Assembly (NCBI RefSeq): GCF_023008585.1
Contig: NZ_CP095390.1
Span: forward strand, 806,001 to 870,000
Source: Natribaculum breve
GTDB taxonomy: Archaea > Halobacteriota > Halobacteria > Halobacteriales > Natrialbaceae
Length of the DNA stretch: 64,000 nt
Direction of reading: 5' to 3'
The number at the start of each line of letters is the position of its first letter. The stretch's first letter is position 1. Shown one piece after another: positions 25,490-34,492 of the stretch. The notes beneath the pieces were generated by a model. That model saw only the letters and a list, made by a program, of their open reading frames with translations. It was not told the origin of the DNA and did not search any database. The position numbers and the translations under genes are program-made.

Positions 25490-27231
25490 TCGTCACCTCG
25501 CATCGGGACGTCGACGTTCGACTCGCGGGCTTCCGCCAGCGCCTCCTCGTAGCCGGCGTCGGCGTGGCGAACCACGCCCATCCCCGGGTCGGTCGTGAAC
25601 ACGCGTTTGGCCTTTTCGGCGGCGAGGTCCGAGCCGTCGAGGACGACGTGATTGTTCGCGTGGATGGCGTTCCCGATCCCGACGCCGCCGCCGTCGTGGA
25701 CCGCGACGACGTCCGCACCTGCCGCGCAGTTGAGCAACGCGTTGAGGATCGGCCAGTCGGCGACCGCGTCCGAGCCGTCTCGCATGGCCTCCGTCTCGCG
25801 GTTCGGGCTCGCGACGGAACCGGCGTCCAGGTGGTCGCGGGTGACGACGATCGGCGCGGCGAGTTCGCCTGCGGCGACGAGATCGTTGATCTCGAGGGCG
25901 AAGCGAGCGCGTTCGGTGAGGCCGTCGGGGTCGTCGCCAGCCTGGTAGCCCAGCCAGCAGACGCGTGCGGGCAGGCCCTGGAACGCGACCTCCTCCTGAG
26001 CGAGGTCGATCCAGCGACGCAGGTGGTCTTTCTCGGGGAACAGGTCCGTGACCGCCTCGTCGGTGCGATAGATGTCCTCGGGATCGCCCGAGAGCGCCAC
26101 CCAGCGGAACGGCCCCTTCCCGCGACAGAACAGCGGTCGGATGTACGCCGGGACGAACCCCGGGAACTCGAACGCCCCGTCGTGATCGCGGTGTTCTCGC
26201 ACCTGCCCGCGGATGTTGTTCCCGTACTCGAAGGCGACCGCGCCCGCCGCCTGGAGGTCGAGGATCGCGTCGACGTGTCGTTTCATCGTGTCGAGACTCG
26301 CCTCGACGTACGCCTCGGGGTCGTCTTCGCGAAACTCGTCGGCCTCGGCGACCGTGTAGCCCGAGGGGTAGTACCCCTCGAGTTCGTCGTGGGCGGCCGT
26401 CTGGTCGGTGACGACGTCGGGGACGAACCCCCGCTCGAGCAGCGCCTCGAGCGCGTCGGCGGCGTTCGCGTGGACGCCGACGCTGTAGGGCTCGCCGGCG
26501 GCGGCGGCTTCCTTTGCGCGGTCGAGTGCCTCCTCGAGGTCGTCGGCTTTCTCCTGGCAGTAGCCGGTCTCGAGGCGGCGGTCGATCCGCTCCTCGTCGA
26601 CCTCGGCGGCGATGCAGACGCCGTGGTTCATCGTCACCGCGAGCGGCTGTGCGCCGCCCATCCCGCCGAGGCCGCCGGTGACGACGATCTTCCCCCGGAG
26701 CCCCTCCGTCTCGGGAAAGTGCTGGCTCGCACACTCGGCCAGCGTCTCGTACGTTCCCTGGACGATCCCCTGCGTGCCGATGTACGCCCACGATCCAGCT
26801 GTCATCTGGCCGTACGTGATCAGGCCCTTCGCCTCGAGCTCGTGGAAGTGTTCCCAGTCGTCCCACTTGCCGACCAGGTTCGAGTTGGCGATCAGGACGC
26901 GTGGCGCGCGCTCGTGCGTACGGAAGCGTCCGACCGGCTTGCCGCTCTGGACGAGTAGCGTCTCGTCGTCGGCGAGCGTTCGCAGCGCCTCACAGATCGC
27001 GTCGTAGGCGTCCCACGACCGGGCGGCACGACCCGTCCCGCCGTAGACGACCAGCTCTTCGGGCTTCTCGGCCACCTCCGGATCGAGGTTGTTGTTCAGC
27101 AGTCGCAGGGCGGCCTCCTGTCGCCACCCTCGACACTCGAGGTCGGTTCCGGTCGGCGACCCCTGGTACTCTCGCCACTGTGCACTCGGTTCGCCCACGT
27201 CGTGACCGCCGTCTCGCCGCGGCACGTGCAT
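25486..27231 (-). CDS. hutU: Urocanate hydratase
   Basis: About 581 residues from the ATG at 27231. Hydrates urocanate to imidazolonepropionate with tightly bound NAD. Family blocks: [17 protein letters not shown] near the N-terminus, [17 protein letters not shown] with the flanking V-x-[20 protein letters not shown] (NAD-binding glycine-rich segment) and [20 protein letters not shown]. The open frame extends 30 codons further upstream to 27321, but that extension is not conserved-looking; the chosen start gives [16 protein letters not shown], close to where family members begin. It is the first gene of the hut operon, and its stop overlaps hutG by 4 bp. Confidence 0.96.
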   Translation of the reverse strand: MHVPRRDGGHDVGEPSAQWREYQGSPTGTDLECRGWRQEAALRLLNNNLDPEVAEKPEELVVYGGTGRAARSWDAYDAICEALRTLADDETLLVQSGKPVGRFRTHERAPRVLIANSNLVGKWDDWEHFHELEAKGLITYGQMTAGSWAYIGTQGIVQGTYETLAECASQHFPETEGLRGKIVVTGGLGGMGGAQPLAVTMNHGVCIAAEVDEERIDRRLETGYCQEKADDLEEALDRAKEAAAAGEPYSVGVHANAADALEALLERGFVPDVVTDQTAAHDELEGYYPSGYTVAEADEFREDDPEAYVEASLDTMKRHVDAILDLQAAGAVAFEYGNNIRGQVREHRDHDGAFEFPGFVPAYIRPLFCRGKGPFRWVALSGDPEDIYRTDEAVTDLFPEKDHLRRWIDLAQEEVAFQGLPARVCWLGYQAGDDPDGLTERARFALEINDLVAAGELAAPIVVTRDHLDAGSVASPNRETEAMRDGSDAVADWPILNALLNCAAGADVVAVHDGGGVGIGNAIHANNHVVLDGSDLAAEKAKRVFTTDPGMGVVRHADAGYEEALAEARESNVDVPMRGDE

Positions 27232-27585
27232 GTCGTTACCATTCGTGACGGGCGGTAATGGAACTACCCTCTCCCCGGTGGCGAGGGCAGGCGACGCTCT
27301 CGGACGATGTTGCACGATCACACATGTTTTTCAAATGGAGTTTCGATGTCGTACCTGTCCTTGACGGGTCGATCGTCCGTTCACCACCACCACCGACCCT
27401 GCTTTCGACCGTCGTCGACCTCTCAGGGACGTGCTGCTGGGATGGCCGCACGGAAGCGGTCGCGTCCCGGTTCGCCGTACCACGGCCGTGGCATCGCTGT
27501 GGCCTCGAGGATCGATCCGGACAGATCGTTTCACGTGACAGTCACGGTATCGTGATAAAACAACCATATGTAAACCCAATCGCCG
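27232..27585. other. Divergent intergenic region (hut operon promoter side)
   Basis: The 350 bp between hutU (leftward) and the small gene at 27586 (rightward) contain no supportable gene. TGATAAAACA at 27553-27562 lies 24-33 bp before the ATG at 27586 and suits a leaderless promoter. A clear TATA box for hutU was not found. Confidence 0.5.
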
Positions 27586-27945
27586 ATGCCGCCGGACCGG
27601 GTACGCTGGTCCAGAGACGATGAGACGGAGGTCCGTTCACGCGACGTGTGTCGTCGTTCGACGCCGAGGGGTGAACCGCCGGTGATCGAGGGTGCAGACG
27701 TGGAACCGATCTACGAGGGATCGAACGGTCGGTACTACACCGCCTGGCAGGTCGACCACCGACTGGAAACCGGGGAGTGGCGACCCTGCCTGCACGACCT
27801 CGAGACCGGCCGCCGGCTGATCGAGGCGGACGGCGACCTCGTGATGCTCGTGCCGAGAGCGGTGAACGACTGTCCCGACTGGATCCGAATCCACCTCGAT
27901 CGCGCCGGACCGCGCGTCGTCGACGCCCGACGAACGGTTCCCTGA
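27586..27945 (+). CDS. Small hypothetical protein
   Basis: 119 residues, no family recognised. The central part (YEGSNGRYYTAWQVDHRLET, GEWRPCLHDLETGRRLIEAD, VPRAVNDCPDWIRIHL) looks like a small folded domain with conserved-looking Trp, Cys and Asp. The first 30 residues are Arg-rich and less protein-like. The ATG at 27586 is supported by a TATA-like TGATAAAA about 26 bp upstream; a GTG at 27682 (VIEGADVEPIYEG) is an alternative start. It lies ahead of the secreted protease gene. Confidence 0.55.
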   Translation: MPPDRVRWSRDDETEVRSRDVCRRSTPRGEPPVIEGADVEPIYEGSNGRYYTAWQVDHRLETGEWRPCLHDLETGRRLIEADGDLVMLVPRAVNDCPDWIRIHLDRAGPRVVDARRTVP

Positions 27946-28049
27946 CCGCCGTCGAAGCCGTGCGGTCGGAGAACCCGACGACCGGTGGCCTATAATGACT
28001 GTCCAGGTTCAGACGAGCGTTCTCGAGTCACGACACACGAGGCGTCGAC

Positions 28050-28784
28050 GTGAAACGACGGACGGTGCTCGGTTCGGTCGGTTCGCTGCTGTCGGTCGGC
28101 GCGCTCGCGTACGCGAGTCGCGATCCCGTAGACCACGTCGACGTCCGCTTCTGGCTCTCCGAGCGGGCCGCCACCTACGACGGCGTCGCCGAGACGGTCG
28201 ACGCGTATCTCGCGACTGCGCTCGACCTCGAGTGGTGGTCACTCGAGGTTTCGTTCGGCGGCGTGGTTTCCGTCTCTACCGAGCACGGTGCTGCGGTGAC
28301 GACGAGCGGCGAGTGGCCCTCGCGCGTGATCGCGGGATCGGTCGGTCACGGCGACGTCGATCCGGTCGCCGACGTCAACCTCCTCGTCACCGACGGGGAG
28401 ATGCAGACCGCACCGACGGGTTACGGCTTGCCCCACGTCGCGTCCGTCGGCGGTGCGCGCCACCTCGCCGAGGCGTCTGCGCCCGATCGACGGTCCACCC
28501 CGCTCCCGTACACGACGCCGAATCGGGTCGCACAGGTGCTCGTCCACGAGGTCGGCCACGCGCTCGGCCTCGACCACGACCACGGCGTCGCCTACCGACG
28601 CGGGGATACGGTCGTCGCGACGCCGATGCTCAGTACCTACGCCTGGGATCCCGACTACGACGGCCGGTCGCGATGTCACTCGCTCGCTTCCGAACGGGCA
28701 GGCGACGACCGGCGACTCGCGTGTGCGTTCTCCGAATGTGCACGGCGCGAACTCGAGACGTACGACGGTGGACTGTCCCTCTGA
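28050..28784 (+). CDS. Secreted metzincin-like zinc protease
   Basis: 244 residues starting at GTG 28050 with KRRTVLGSVGSLLSVGALAY, a Tat-like signal (RR followed by a hydrophobic run). The catalytic motif VLVHEVGHALGLDHDHG near residue 165 is HExxHxxGxxH, the metzincin/matrixin zinc site, with ATPMLSTYA after it as the possible Met-turn. Extracellular proteolysis is the likely role. The C-terminus contains several Cys (SRCHS, RLACAFSECARRE), unusual for haloarchaeal proteins and possibly disulfide-bonded outside the cell. The gene stands alone. Confidence 0.75.
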   Translation: MKRRTVLGSVGSLLSVGALAYASRDPVDHVDVRFWLSERAATYDGVAETVDAYLATALDLEWWSLEVSFGGVVSVSTEHGAAVTTSGEWPSRVIAGSVGHGDVDPVADVNLLVTDGEMQTAPTGYGLPHVASVGGARHLAEASAPDRRSTPLPYTTPNRVAQVLVHEVGHALGLDHDHGVAYRRGDTVVATPMLSTYAWDPDYDGRSRCHSLASERAGDDRRLACAFSECARRELETYDGGLSL

Positions 28785-28915
28785 CGGTCGACGAGCACCG
28801 AACTGGTCGCTCCCGGCGAACGAACAGAACGACCGATCGTGGGTCGGTGGGCAGCCGACTCCGTGGCGGCCGGTCGCGTGCGACCGGCGCGTAACGCGTC
28901 GATCGCTGGACAGAA

Positions 28916-29338
28916 TTACTCGTCTTCGTCGGACGGTTCCTCGCTGCCGCGTGCGAACGCTTCGGCCGCGTCGCCGGTCGCGCCGGTGTTTGGCCCTTCG
29001 ATCAGCGCCTCGAAGTCGTCGACCTCGTCGTACTGGTCCTGGTAGACGAGCGCCGCTTTGCCCAGCGCGGTGATCTCGTAGAGCCCGGATCGTTCTGCCG
29101 GGCCGATCTTCCGGACGAGACCGTAGTCTTCGAGCACTGGCAGTCGCGTGTTGATGTTCTTCCGGCTCTTGCCGGTGTGGGCGGCGAGGTTCGTCGCGAC
29201 GTTTCGCCCCTTGTCTTCGAGTGCCTCGAGGATCAGAAAGTCAGTGGGTTGTCTAAGTTTCACAGGTGTTCCCTCTCGTTGTGAAGGTATATTTCCGATG
29301 GTAACTAATACTTTCGGCTCCGGCTTCGATGTTGCCAT
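28916..29338 (-). CDS. Winged-helix transcriptional regulator
   Basis: 141 residues from the ATG at 29338 (MATSKPEPKV). The domain VKLRQPTDFLILEALEDKGR ... SRKNINTRLPVLEDYGLV then GPAERSGLYEITALGKAAL is a winged helix of the PhiH1/PadR-like kind common in haloarchaea, followed by an acidic tail (GSEEPSDEDE). The start is supported by a TATA-like box at 29356-29366, the right distance for a leaderless mRNA; the open frame itself continues 62 codons upstream through a G-rich tract that does not look coding. Target unknown. It lies downstream of otsB on the same strand. Confidence 0.8.
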   Translation of the reverse strand: MATSKPEPKVLVTIGNIPSQREGTPVKLRQPTDFLILEALEDKGRNVATNLAAHTGKSRKNINTRLPVLEDYGLVRKIGPAERSGLYEITALGKAALVYQDQYDEVDDFEALIEGPNTGATGDAAEAFARGSEEPSDEDE

Positions 29339-29355
29339 GAGACATAGCTCACGGA

Positions 29356-29366
29356 AATTTTTAATA
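29356..29366 (-). promoter_or_regulatory. TATA box for the winged-helix gene
   Basis: Minus-strand ATATTAAAAATTT lies about 20-28 bp before the ATG at 29338. This is the archaeal TATA position if the transcript begins at or next to the start codon, and it decides between this ATG and the much longer open frame. Confidence 0.55.
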
Positions 29367-29492
29367 TGGTTCGGGAACAACTGGCAGGTGGGCGTGGACG
29401 GAGGTCCTTGCAAACCAGGCTGACACGACCGAATCCCCCCAACTGTCGTTGCCAGACGGGTTTCCCCCACCCACTGGTTGCACTCTCCACCA

Positions 29493-29517
29493 CCCCCATC
29501 CCCCCATCCCCCACCCC
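29493..29517 (-). other. G-quadruplex motif after otsB
   Basis: The minus strand carries four consecutive G runs of 4, 5, 6 and 5 separated by TG, AT and AT. Additional G runs follow at about 29463-29468 and 29434-29439 on the same strand. Four G-tracts of four or more with two-base loops are a very strong intramolecular quadruplex motif. It starts 38 bp after the otsB stop, so the otsAB transcript would contain the G-rich strand. Confidence 0.7.
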
Positions 29518-29554
29518 GCCGCACCAGGCGGGGCTGCCGATCAGTTTTCCCATT

Positions 29555-30412
29555 TCACTCCGTTTTCGACGCCGTCGCTCGCGTCGAACGATCCCCTGAT
29601 TCACCTACCAGGCCGTCGCCGACGGTCGCGAGCCAGCACAAAAGCGACGCGACCGCGGCCGGCGATCGAACGCGACAGGACGCGGCCGACGGTCGATCGT
29701 CGCCGACGCGGACGCCGAGCCCGTCGGGTTCGACGGCGCGAAACGCCGACTCGTCGGTGACGTCGTCGCCGACGTAGACCACGAACGTCCCCTCGGAGTG
29801 GACCGACTCGAGGAGGGAGACGGCGTCGCCTTTCCCCCACGAGATCGCGGGTGCGAACTCGATCACGCGTTTTCCCGTCGACGACTCGAGGGCACCGTCG
29901 CCGATCCGGTCGGCCACGTCGTGAGCGAGCCGTCGCACGACGGGACGGACCGCAGCCGACACCGACCTGACGTGGACGGTCCCCGTCAGACGCTTGTTCT
30001 CGACGCGGCAGCCGGGGATCGGATCGACGGCCGTCTCGAGTGTCCGACAGGTCCGCTCGACGAGTTCCGCACGCTCGCGAGCGACCGGGTGGACGAGCCT
30101 CGAGCCATCGCGGACGAGTTCGAGACCGTGGTTACCCGCACAGTTCGACACCGTGTCGACGCGCGAGCGCACGTCGGCCAGTCTGCGGCCGCTGACGATC
30201 GCCGTCGACACGTTCGTCGCGGACGCGAGCGACTCGACGGCAGCCTCGGTGGCCGGCGTCAGCGACGCCTCGTCGGGGTCGTCGACGATCGGCGCGAGCG
30301 TCCCGTCGAAGTCGAGACAGACGAGCAGTTCCGACGCCAGACCGAGTTCCCGGCGCAGCCGTGGCAGATGCTCGTCGATCGGCCGCGGGCGCGTCTCTGA
30401 GGTCGGTCTCAC
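29555..30412 (-). CDS. otsB: Trehalose-6-phosphate phosphatase
   Basis: 285 residues. Dephosphorylates trehalose-6-phosphate to trehalose, an osmolyte and stress protectant. HAD-superfamily motifs: LVCLDFDGTLAPI (motif I, nucleophile Asp), STAIVSGRR (motif II), GNHGLELVRDG typical of T6PP, and VVYVGDDVTDESAFRAV (motif IV). Length fits the family. The start overlaps the otsA stop by 4 bp, so the two are one operon. A G-quadruplex motif follows its stop. Confidence 0.95.
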   Translation of the reverse strand: MRPTSETRPRPIDEHLPRLRRELGLASELLVCLDFDGTLAPIVDDPDEASLTPATEAAVESLASATNVSTAIVSGRRLADVRSRVDTVSNCAGNHGLELVRDGSRLVHPVARERAELVERTCRTLETAVDPIPGCRVENKRLTGTVHVRSVSAAVRPVVRRLAHDVADRIGDGALESSTGKRVIEFAPAISWGKGDAVSLLESVHSEGTFVVYVGDDVTDESAFRAVEPDGLGVRVGDDRPSAASCRVRSPAAVASLLCWLATVGDGLVGESGDRSTRATASKTE

Positions 30413-32085
30413 GTCGATCGCGGTCGCCTACTCCGGTCGTGGTTCGCGGGGCGTCCTACCTCCTGGAGCCGTCGCAGCTCGTCGAACTGGGCGTCCATCC
30501 ACGACTCGAGGTCGCGTTCGAAGACGCGCCGGCGAAGGCCGTCCATCCGGCGACGCCGTTCCGACGGCGGTGCCGTGAGGGCAGCCTCGATCGTCGTCGC
30601 GAACTCCTCCCGACGTCGCGGCTCGATTGTGTACGCGAACTCGCCGAGCGTCTCGTGTGTTCCGGCAGTGCTGCTCAGGATCAGCGAGCCGTCGCCGTCG
30701 ACGCTCGCCGCGACGTACTCCTGGGCGACGAGGTTCATCCCGTCGACGAGCGGGCTGACGACCATGACGTCCGCTCGACGGTAGAGCGCACAGAGGTCCG
30801 CACGCGGCAGGTGCTCTTCGACGTAGACGATCGGTCGCCACCCGTCTCGCGCGAAGCGGGCGTTGATCCGATCGACCTCGCTGCGGACGTACTCACCGTG
30901 TCGCTGGTAGGTCGGGATTTCGGTCCGACTCGGCGTCGACTTCTGGACGAACGTGAACTCGCCTCGCCACGAGGGGTTGCGCTCGAAGAACCGCTCGACC
31001 GCAGAGAGACGCTCGGGTATCCCCTTCGTGTAATCGAGTCGATCGACGCCGAGTCCGATCGCGTTCCCCTTCGGAATGCCGTGGGTCTCGCGAACGTCGT
31101 CCCACCTGGCGACGTCGAGCGACCGGCTCTGCTGGTCGTAGGCCGCCGCGTCGACGCCCATCGGCGTGGCGACGACCTCGATCTCGCGACCGCGATAGTG
31201 GACGACTCGCCTGTCCGGGTCGACGATCGCCCCCGGAACGAACGCGTCGACGCACTCGAGGAAGTGCTCGCAGTACCGATCGACGTGAAATCCGAGGAGG
31301 TCGTTGCCGACCAGTCCCTCGAGCAGTTCACGTCTCGCGGGGCAGCGACGGAAGACCGCGGAAGACGGCCACGGGATGTGCCAGAACTGGGCGATCGTCA
31401 CGGACCGTGGGACGTCCTCGCGGATCATCGCCGGGGCGAGACCGAGGTGGTAGTCTTGCAGCCAGACGACGGCGCCGTCGGTCGCGTGGTCGGCGACCCT
31501 GTCGGCGAACTCCCGGTTGACCGCTCTGTACCACTCGAGGTCGTTCGGCCGGAACTCGGCTATGTCGGGGAACTCGTGGCACAGCGGCCAGAGGACGCGG
31601 TTGCTGAACCCGCGGTAGTAGGCGTCGACCGCCTCGTCAGAGAGCCACACGCGCTGGAGCGTGTACGTCCCCTCCTCGTCTTCCGGCGGGACCTGAACGC
31701 AGCCGTCGTCGCCCGTGACGTCGCGGTCGGCGTCGCCGTCGCCCCAGGCGATCCACGTGCCGCCGGACCGACGGAGCACCGGGTCGAGCCCCGCGGTCAG
31801 CCCGCCCGTCGGCCGGTCGACCGTGATCGTTCGCCCGTCGTCTCCGTTCGCGTCGGCGACGAGCGAGGGGCCGCCGGTCGTTCCACCGTCGACGGTCGTT
31901 CGCCCGCCACAATCGCCGGATTCGCTCGAGTCGTCGTCCGCGTACTCGTGTCGGTACGGCTGTCGGTTCGAGACGACGATCAACGAGCCTGGAACCGCCG
32001 CCGACGTGCCATCGCGCACCGCCGCCCGTCGATGGCCTTCGGTACTGCCGTCCGCCGACGACTGTCGCTCCTCGTTGTGACACAT
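30409..32085 (-). CDS. otsA: Trehalose-6-phosphate synthase (GT20)
   Basis: 558 residues. Joins a nucleotide-glucose and glucose-6-phosphate to make trehalose-6-phosphate. GT20 blocks are present: LIVVSNRQPYRHEY near residue 36, VVWLQDYHLGLAPAMIRE, FWHIPWPSSAVFR, GLGVDRLDYTKGIPERLSAV and VVSPLVDGMNLVAQEYVA. The first 35 residues and a Ser/Gly/Asp-rich insert after residue 50 (about 50-105) are longer than in bacterial enzymes. First gene of the otsAB operon. An 89-bp gap separates it from the DUF5305 gene upstream. Confidence 0.95.
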   Translation of the reverse strand: MCHNEERQSSADGSTEGHRRAAVRDGTSAAVPGSLIVVSNRQPYRHEYADDDSSESGDCGGRTTVDGGTTGGPSLVADANGDDGRTITVDRPTGGLTAGLDPVLRRSGGTWIAWGDGDADRDVTGDDGCVQVPPEDEEGTYTLQRVWLSDEAVDAYYRGFSNRVLWPLCHEFPDIAEFRPNDLEWYRAVNREFADRVADHATDGAVVWLQDYHLGLAPAMIREDVPRSVTIAQFWHIPWPSSAVFRRCPARRELLEGLVGNDLLGFHVDRYCEHFLECVDAFVPGAIVDPDRRVVHYRGREIEVVATPMGVDAAAYDQQSRSLDVARWDDVRETHGIPKGNAIGLGVDRLDYTKGIPERLSAVERFFERNPSWRGEFTFVQKSTPSRTEIPTYQRHGEYVRSEVDRINARFARDGWRPIVYVEEHLPRADLCALYRRADVMVVSPLVDGMNLVAQEYVAASVDGDGSLILSSTAGTHETLGEFAYTIEPRRREEFATTIEAALTAPPSERRRRMDGLRRRVFERDLESWMDAQFDELRRLQEVGRPANHDRSRRPRST

Positions 32086-32174
32086 TCGCCCCGATAGAAC
32101 ACCGCCCCCACTGGTTCGTTGCCGGCCTGCAGTCTCATGGTCGTTTAGTGGCGTATCGGAGCGAACCTCGCCGC

Positions 32175-33338
32175 TTACTCGTCGACCGGCCCTCTCGGCA
32201 GCGATTTCTGCGCTTCAGGTGCGTCCCCGACTGGTTCCGCCGCCTCAGCCGAAGGCGGCACGGGCGGTTCGTAGACGTACAGGACGTCTCCCTCGCACAC
32301 GACGTAGTGACTGTTCCCGTGTGCCGTCCGCGCGAGTATCACCGCATCGGTCTGGATCGCCACCCGGGCGAGTTCCCCGAGCGTCTGGACGTCGACGCGC
32401 GGCCGATCCGCCATCGCGGCTGGAAGTTCAGCCCTGACGAGCAACTCCGCGAACTCTCTTTTGTCGTCTCGATAGGCGAGCCACGCTCGCTCGAGAGCGG
32501 ACGGCTCGCGATAGCTGCCGACGACCAACAGTCCGCCGCCGACGAAGGCGGCGGCCACGAGCAGCGGGCCGCCGACCGTCCAGACCGGACCGTACGACCG
32601 AGCGACGGTGACGGTCTCCGTCCCGGTGATTGGCTCTTCGAACGGTTCGGCGTCGAACGCGTACGTGGCCTCGTCGTGCGTGAGAGCGATCTGTCGTCGT
32701 CGCGTCGCAGTTCGGTGTTCGCCGTTTATCGTCCCGTCGACCGTCACAGCGACGTCGACGACCGTCTCGACGTCACCCGGGCGTGCACCCAGCCGTCGTT
32801 CGATCTCCTCGAGTCGCGACTCGAGACGGGAGACGTTCACCTCGAAGTCGGCGACGACCTCCTCGCCGGGGTCGACCGCCGTGCGCTCTCTGGTCGCAAG
32901 TTGCTCTCGCTGTTCCCAGTAGACCACGTCGCCGTCGACCGACCGGGCGACGAGGTCGACCTCGAGTCTCGTCGTGACGTTCTCGCCGCTGCTCGCCTCG
33001 TAGCCGGCGGTGACCGTCCCGACCGCAGTCGGCGAGAGTCGCGTGTAGTACACCGGTTCGTCGCGCAGTTCGCTCCCGGTGTCGTAGATCGGATTCGGTT
33101 CGACGACGGTCGCACCGTGTGAGAACGTTCCCGTCATCGTCCACGACTCGGTCTGTCGCGTTTCGCGTCGCTCGCCAGGATCGACGTAGGCGGTGTAGGA
33201 CAGCCAGCCACCGACACACAGGAGGGCGACCACGACGATGACCGCGAGCTGCCGGTGGTCGACGAGACGGACGCGCCAGCGCAAGACGGTCTCGTTCGTC
33301 GGCTCGCCGCCCGGTTCCTCGAGTCGTGCCCCGGTCAT
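32175..33338 (-). CDS. DUF5305-type membrane protein
   Basis: 387 residues from the ATG at 33338. An N-terminal helix (RQLAVIVVVALLCVGGWLSY near residue 35), an extracellular domain of about 210 residues (VVEPNPIYDTGSELRDEPVY; YWEQREQLATRERTAVDPGE; ADFEVNVSRLESRLEEIERR), a second helix near residue 275 (VGGPLLVAAAFVGGGLLVVG) and a cytoplasmic domain. This is the haloarchaeal DUF5305 layout, usually encoded next to a signal peptidase I, as here: its ATG overlaps the signal-peptidase TGA. The open frame reaches 33911, but everything upstream of 33338 is the antisense-like shadow of the previous gene. Function unknown; a role in exporting or anchoring SipW-type substrates is inferred. Confidence 0.75.
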   Translation of the reverse strand: MTGARLEEPGGEPTNETVLRWRVRLVDHRQLAVIVVVALLCVGGWLSYTAYVDPGERRETRQTESWTMTGTFSHGATVVEPNPIYDTGSELRDEPVYYTRLSPTAVGTVTAGYEASSGENVTTRLEVDLVARSVDGDVVYWEQREQLATRERTAVDPGEEVVADFEVNVSRLESRLEEIERRLGARPGDVETVVDVAVTVDGTINGEHRTATRRRQIALTHDEATYAFDAEPFEEPITGTETVTVARSYGPVWTVGGPLLVAAAFVGGGLLVVGSYREPSALERAWLAYRDDKREFAELLVRAELPAAMADRPRVDVQTLGELARVAIQTDAVILARTAHGNSHYVVCEGDVLYVYEPPVPPSAEAAEPVGDAPEAQKSLPRGPVDE

Positions 33339-34474
33339 CGCTCGATTCGGAACCGCTGGTTGCGGGTGGAGTACCCTCCTTTTCGTGCCGGTCGACTCCC
33401 ACTCGAGTCGATTAGACGTCGACAGAGCACGTACGCGATCGCGCCCAGCAGCGCGACGATCGTGCCCAGCGGGAGCCACGGGTGACGGTCGTAGAGGGCA
33501 TCGATGACTGGCCGGGGAAGCAGGTACAGGTAGCGGTGCTCGACCACGGTGCGTTCGTAGTGGCCCTCCGATTCGGGGGTCGTGATCGAGACCGGGACGT
33601 CCCTGCTGTCGCGTCCCGAAACTGAAACCGAGCGTCGCTCGAGGACGACGTCGCGGTCGTTCGTCTCGAGATACGCGACGATCGGAGCGAAGCCGGCGTT
33701 CGAGACCCGGTAGGACGTCTCGACGATTCCGCCGGGCTCGGCCAGTAACTCGCCGTCCGGTGCCGGGTCGGTGCTGACGAACGCGATCGACTCGGCCCCC
33801 GCGGGGACGACCATCGCCGCCGTCGCAGCGACCGCGACGACGAGTGCGACCGCGACGGCGACGCGACGGGGTTCCGTCGTCCCGTCGTCGATCCGGCGGT
33901 CGAGACGCCACCGACGCCGTTCGCGAACCGTCTCGATCGCGTAGCCGGCGAGCGACAGTACCAGGAGCAACGACGCCACTGCCCTTCCGCTCTGGCCCCC
34001 ACCAGTTCCGGTGACGTCGGCGATTCCAGCCTGCACGACGCCGAAGGCGGTTCCAGTCGTCGTGACCGCGACTCCCAGACCGGGAATCGTGACGACCGTG
34101 CCGTCGATCTGCAGTGCCGTCGCGACGATTCGGTCCTCCGGTACGTGTGGTTCGCCATCCTGCTGATCGGTTACCGGATTCGCGTCGCCACGGGTGACGT
34201 AGCCGTCGTCGGTCGCGCGGACGACGCGATGGGTCACCAGTTCGTCGTCGACGCCGCCCGCCTCGTAGACGATCACGTCACCCGGTTCGACGTCGCCCGC
34301 CAGAGCGGCCGGCACTGCGACGAAGCCGTCACCAGCGTCCATCGCCGGCTCCATGCTGTCACTCGAGACGTACCCCAGCAAAAGCGGCTGGCCGAGTGCC
34401 TGCCCGGCTACCGCTGCGAGTACCGTCACCAGCAGTACGATCCGGACGAACCGGGCGACGTAGCGAACGCTCAT
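33335..34474 (-). CDS. Signal peptidase I (archaeal/SipW-like)
   Basis: 379 residues. The first helix (IVLLVTVLAAVAGQALGQPL) is followed by YVSSDSMEPAMDAGD, with Ser40 of SM as nucleophile, and ELVTHRVV with His82 in the place of the bacterial Lys, the ER/archaeal type. GDANPVTDQQDGEPH matches the third conserved box. A C-terminal extension of about 240 residues with three more hydrophobic stretches (about 160, 215 and 345) contains an extracellular domain; signal peptidases are normally shorter. The gene lies 18 bp after a NosL-type gene and overlaps DUF5305 by 4 bp, so secretion of the neighbouring proteins is the likely job. Confidence 0.85.
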   Translation of the reverse strand: MSVRYVARFVRIVLLVTVLAAVAGQALGQPLLLGYVSSDSMEPAMDAGDGFVAVPAALAGDVEPGDVIVYEAGGVDDELVTHRVVRATDDGYVTRGDANPVTDQQDGEPHVPEDRIVATALQIDGTVVTIPGLGVAVTTTGTAFGVVQAGIADVTGTGGGQSGRAVASLLLVLSLAGYAIETVRERRRWRLDRRIDDGTTEPRRVAVAVALVVAVAATAAMVVPAGAESIAFVSTDPAPDGELLAEPGGIVETSYRVSNAGFAPIVAYLETNDRDVVLERRSVSVSGRDSRDVPVSITTPESEGHYERTVVEHRYLYLLPRPVIDALYDRHPWLPLGTIVALLGAIAYVLCRRLIDSSGSRPARKGGYSTRNQRFRIER

Positions 34475-34492
34475 GGTCCCCCCATCCGTCGA

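Noticed and set aside
32175..33911. Long form of the DUF5305 protein
   Set aside because: The first 190 residues are the shifted-frame shadow of signal peptidase I; the ATG at 33338 overlaps its stop codon and starts a sensible protein.
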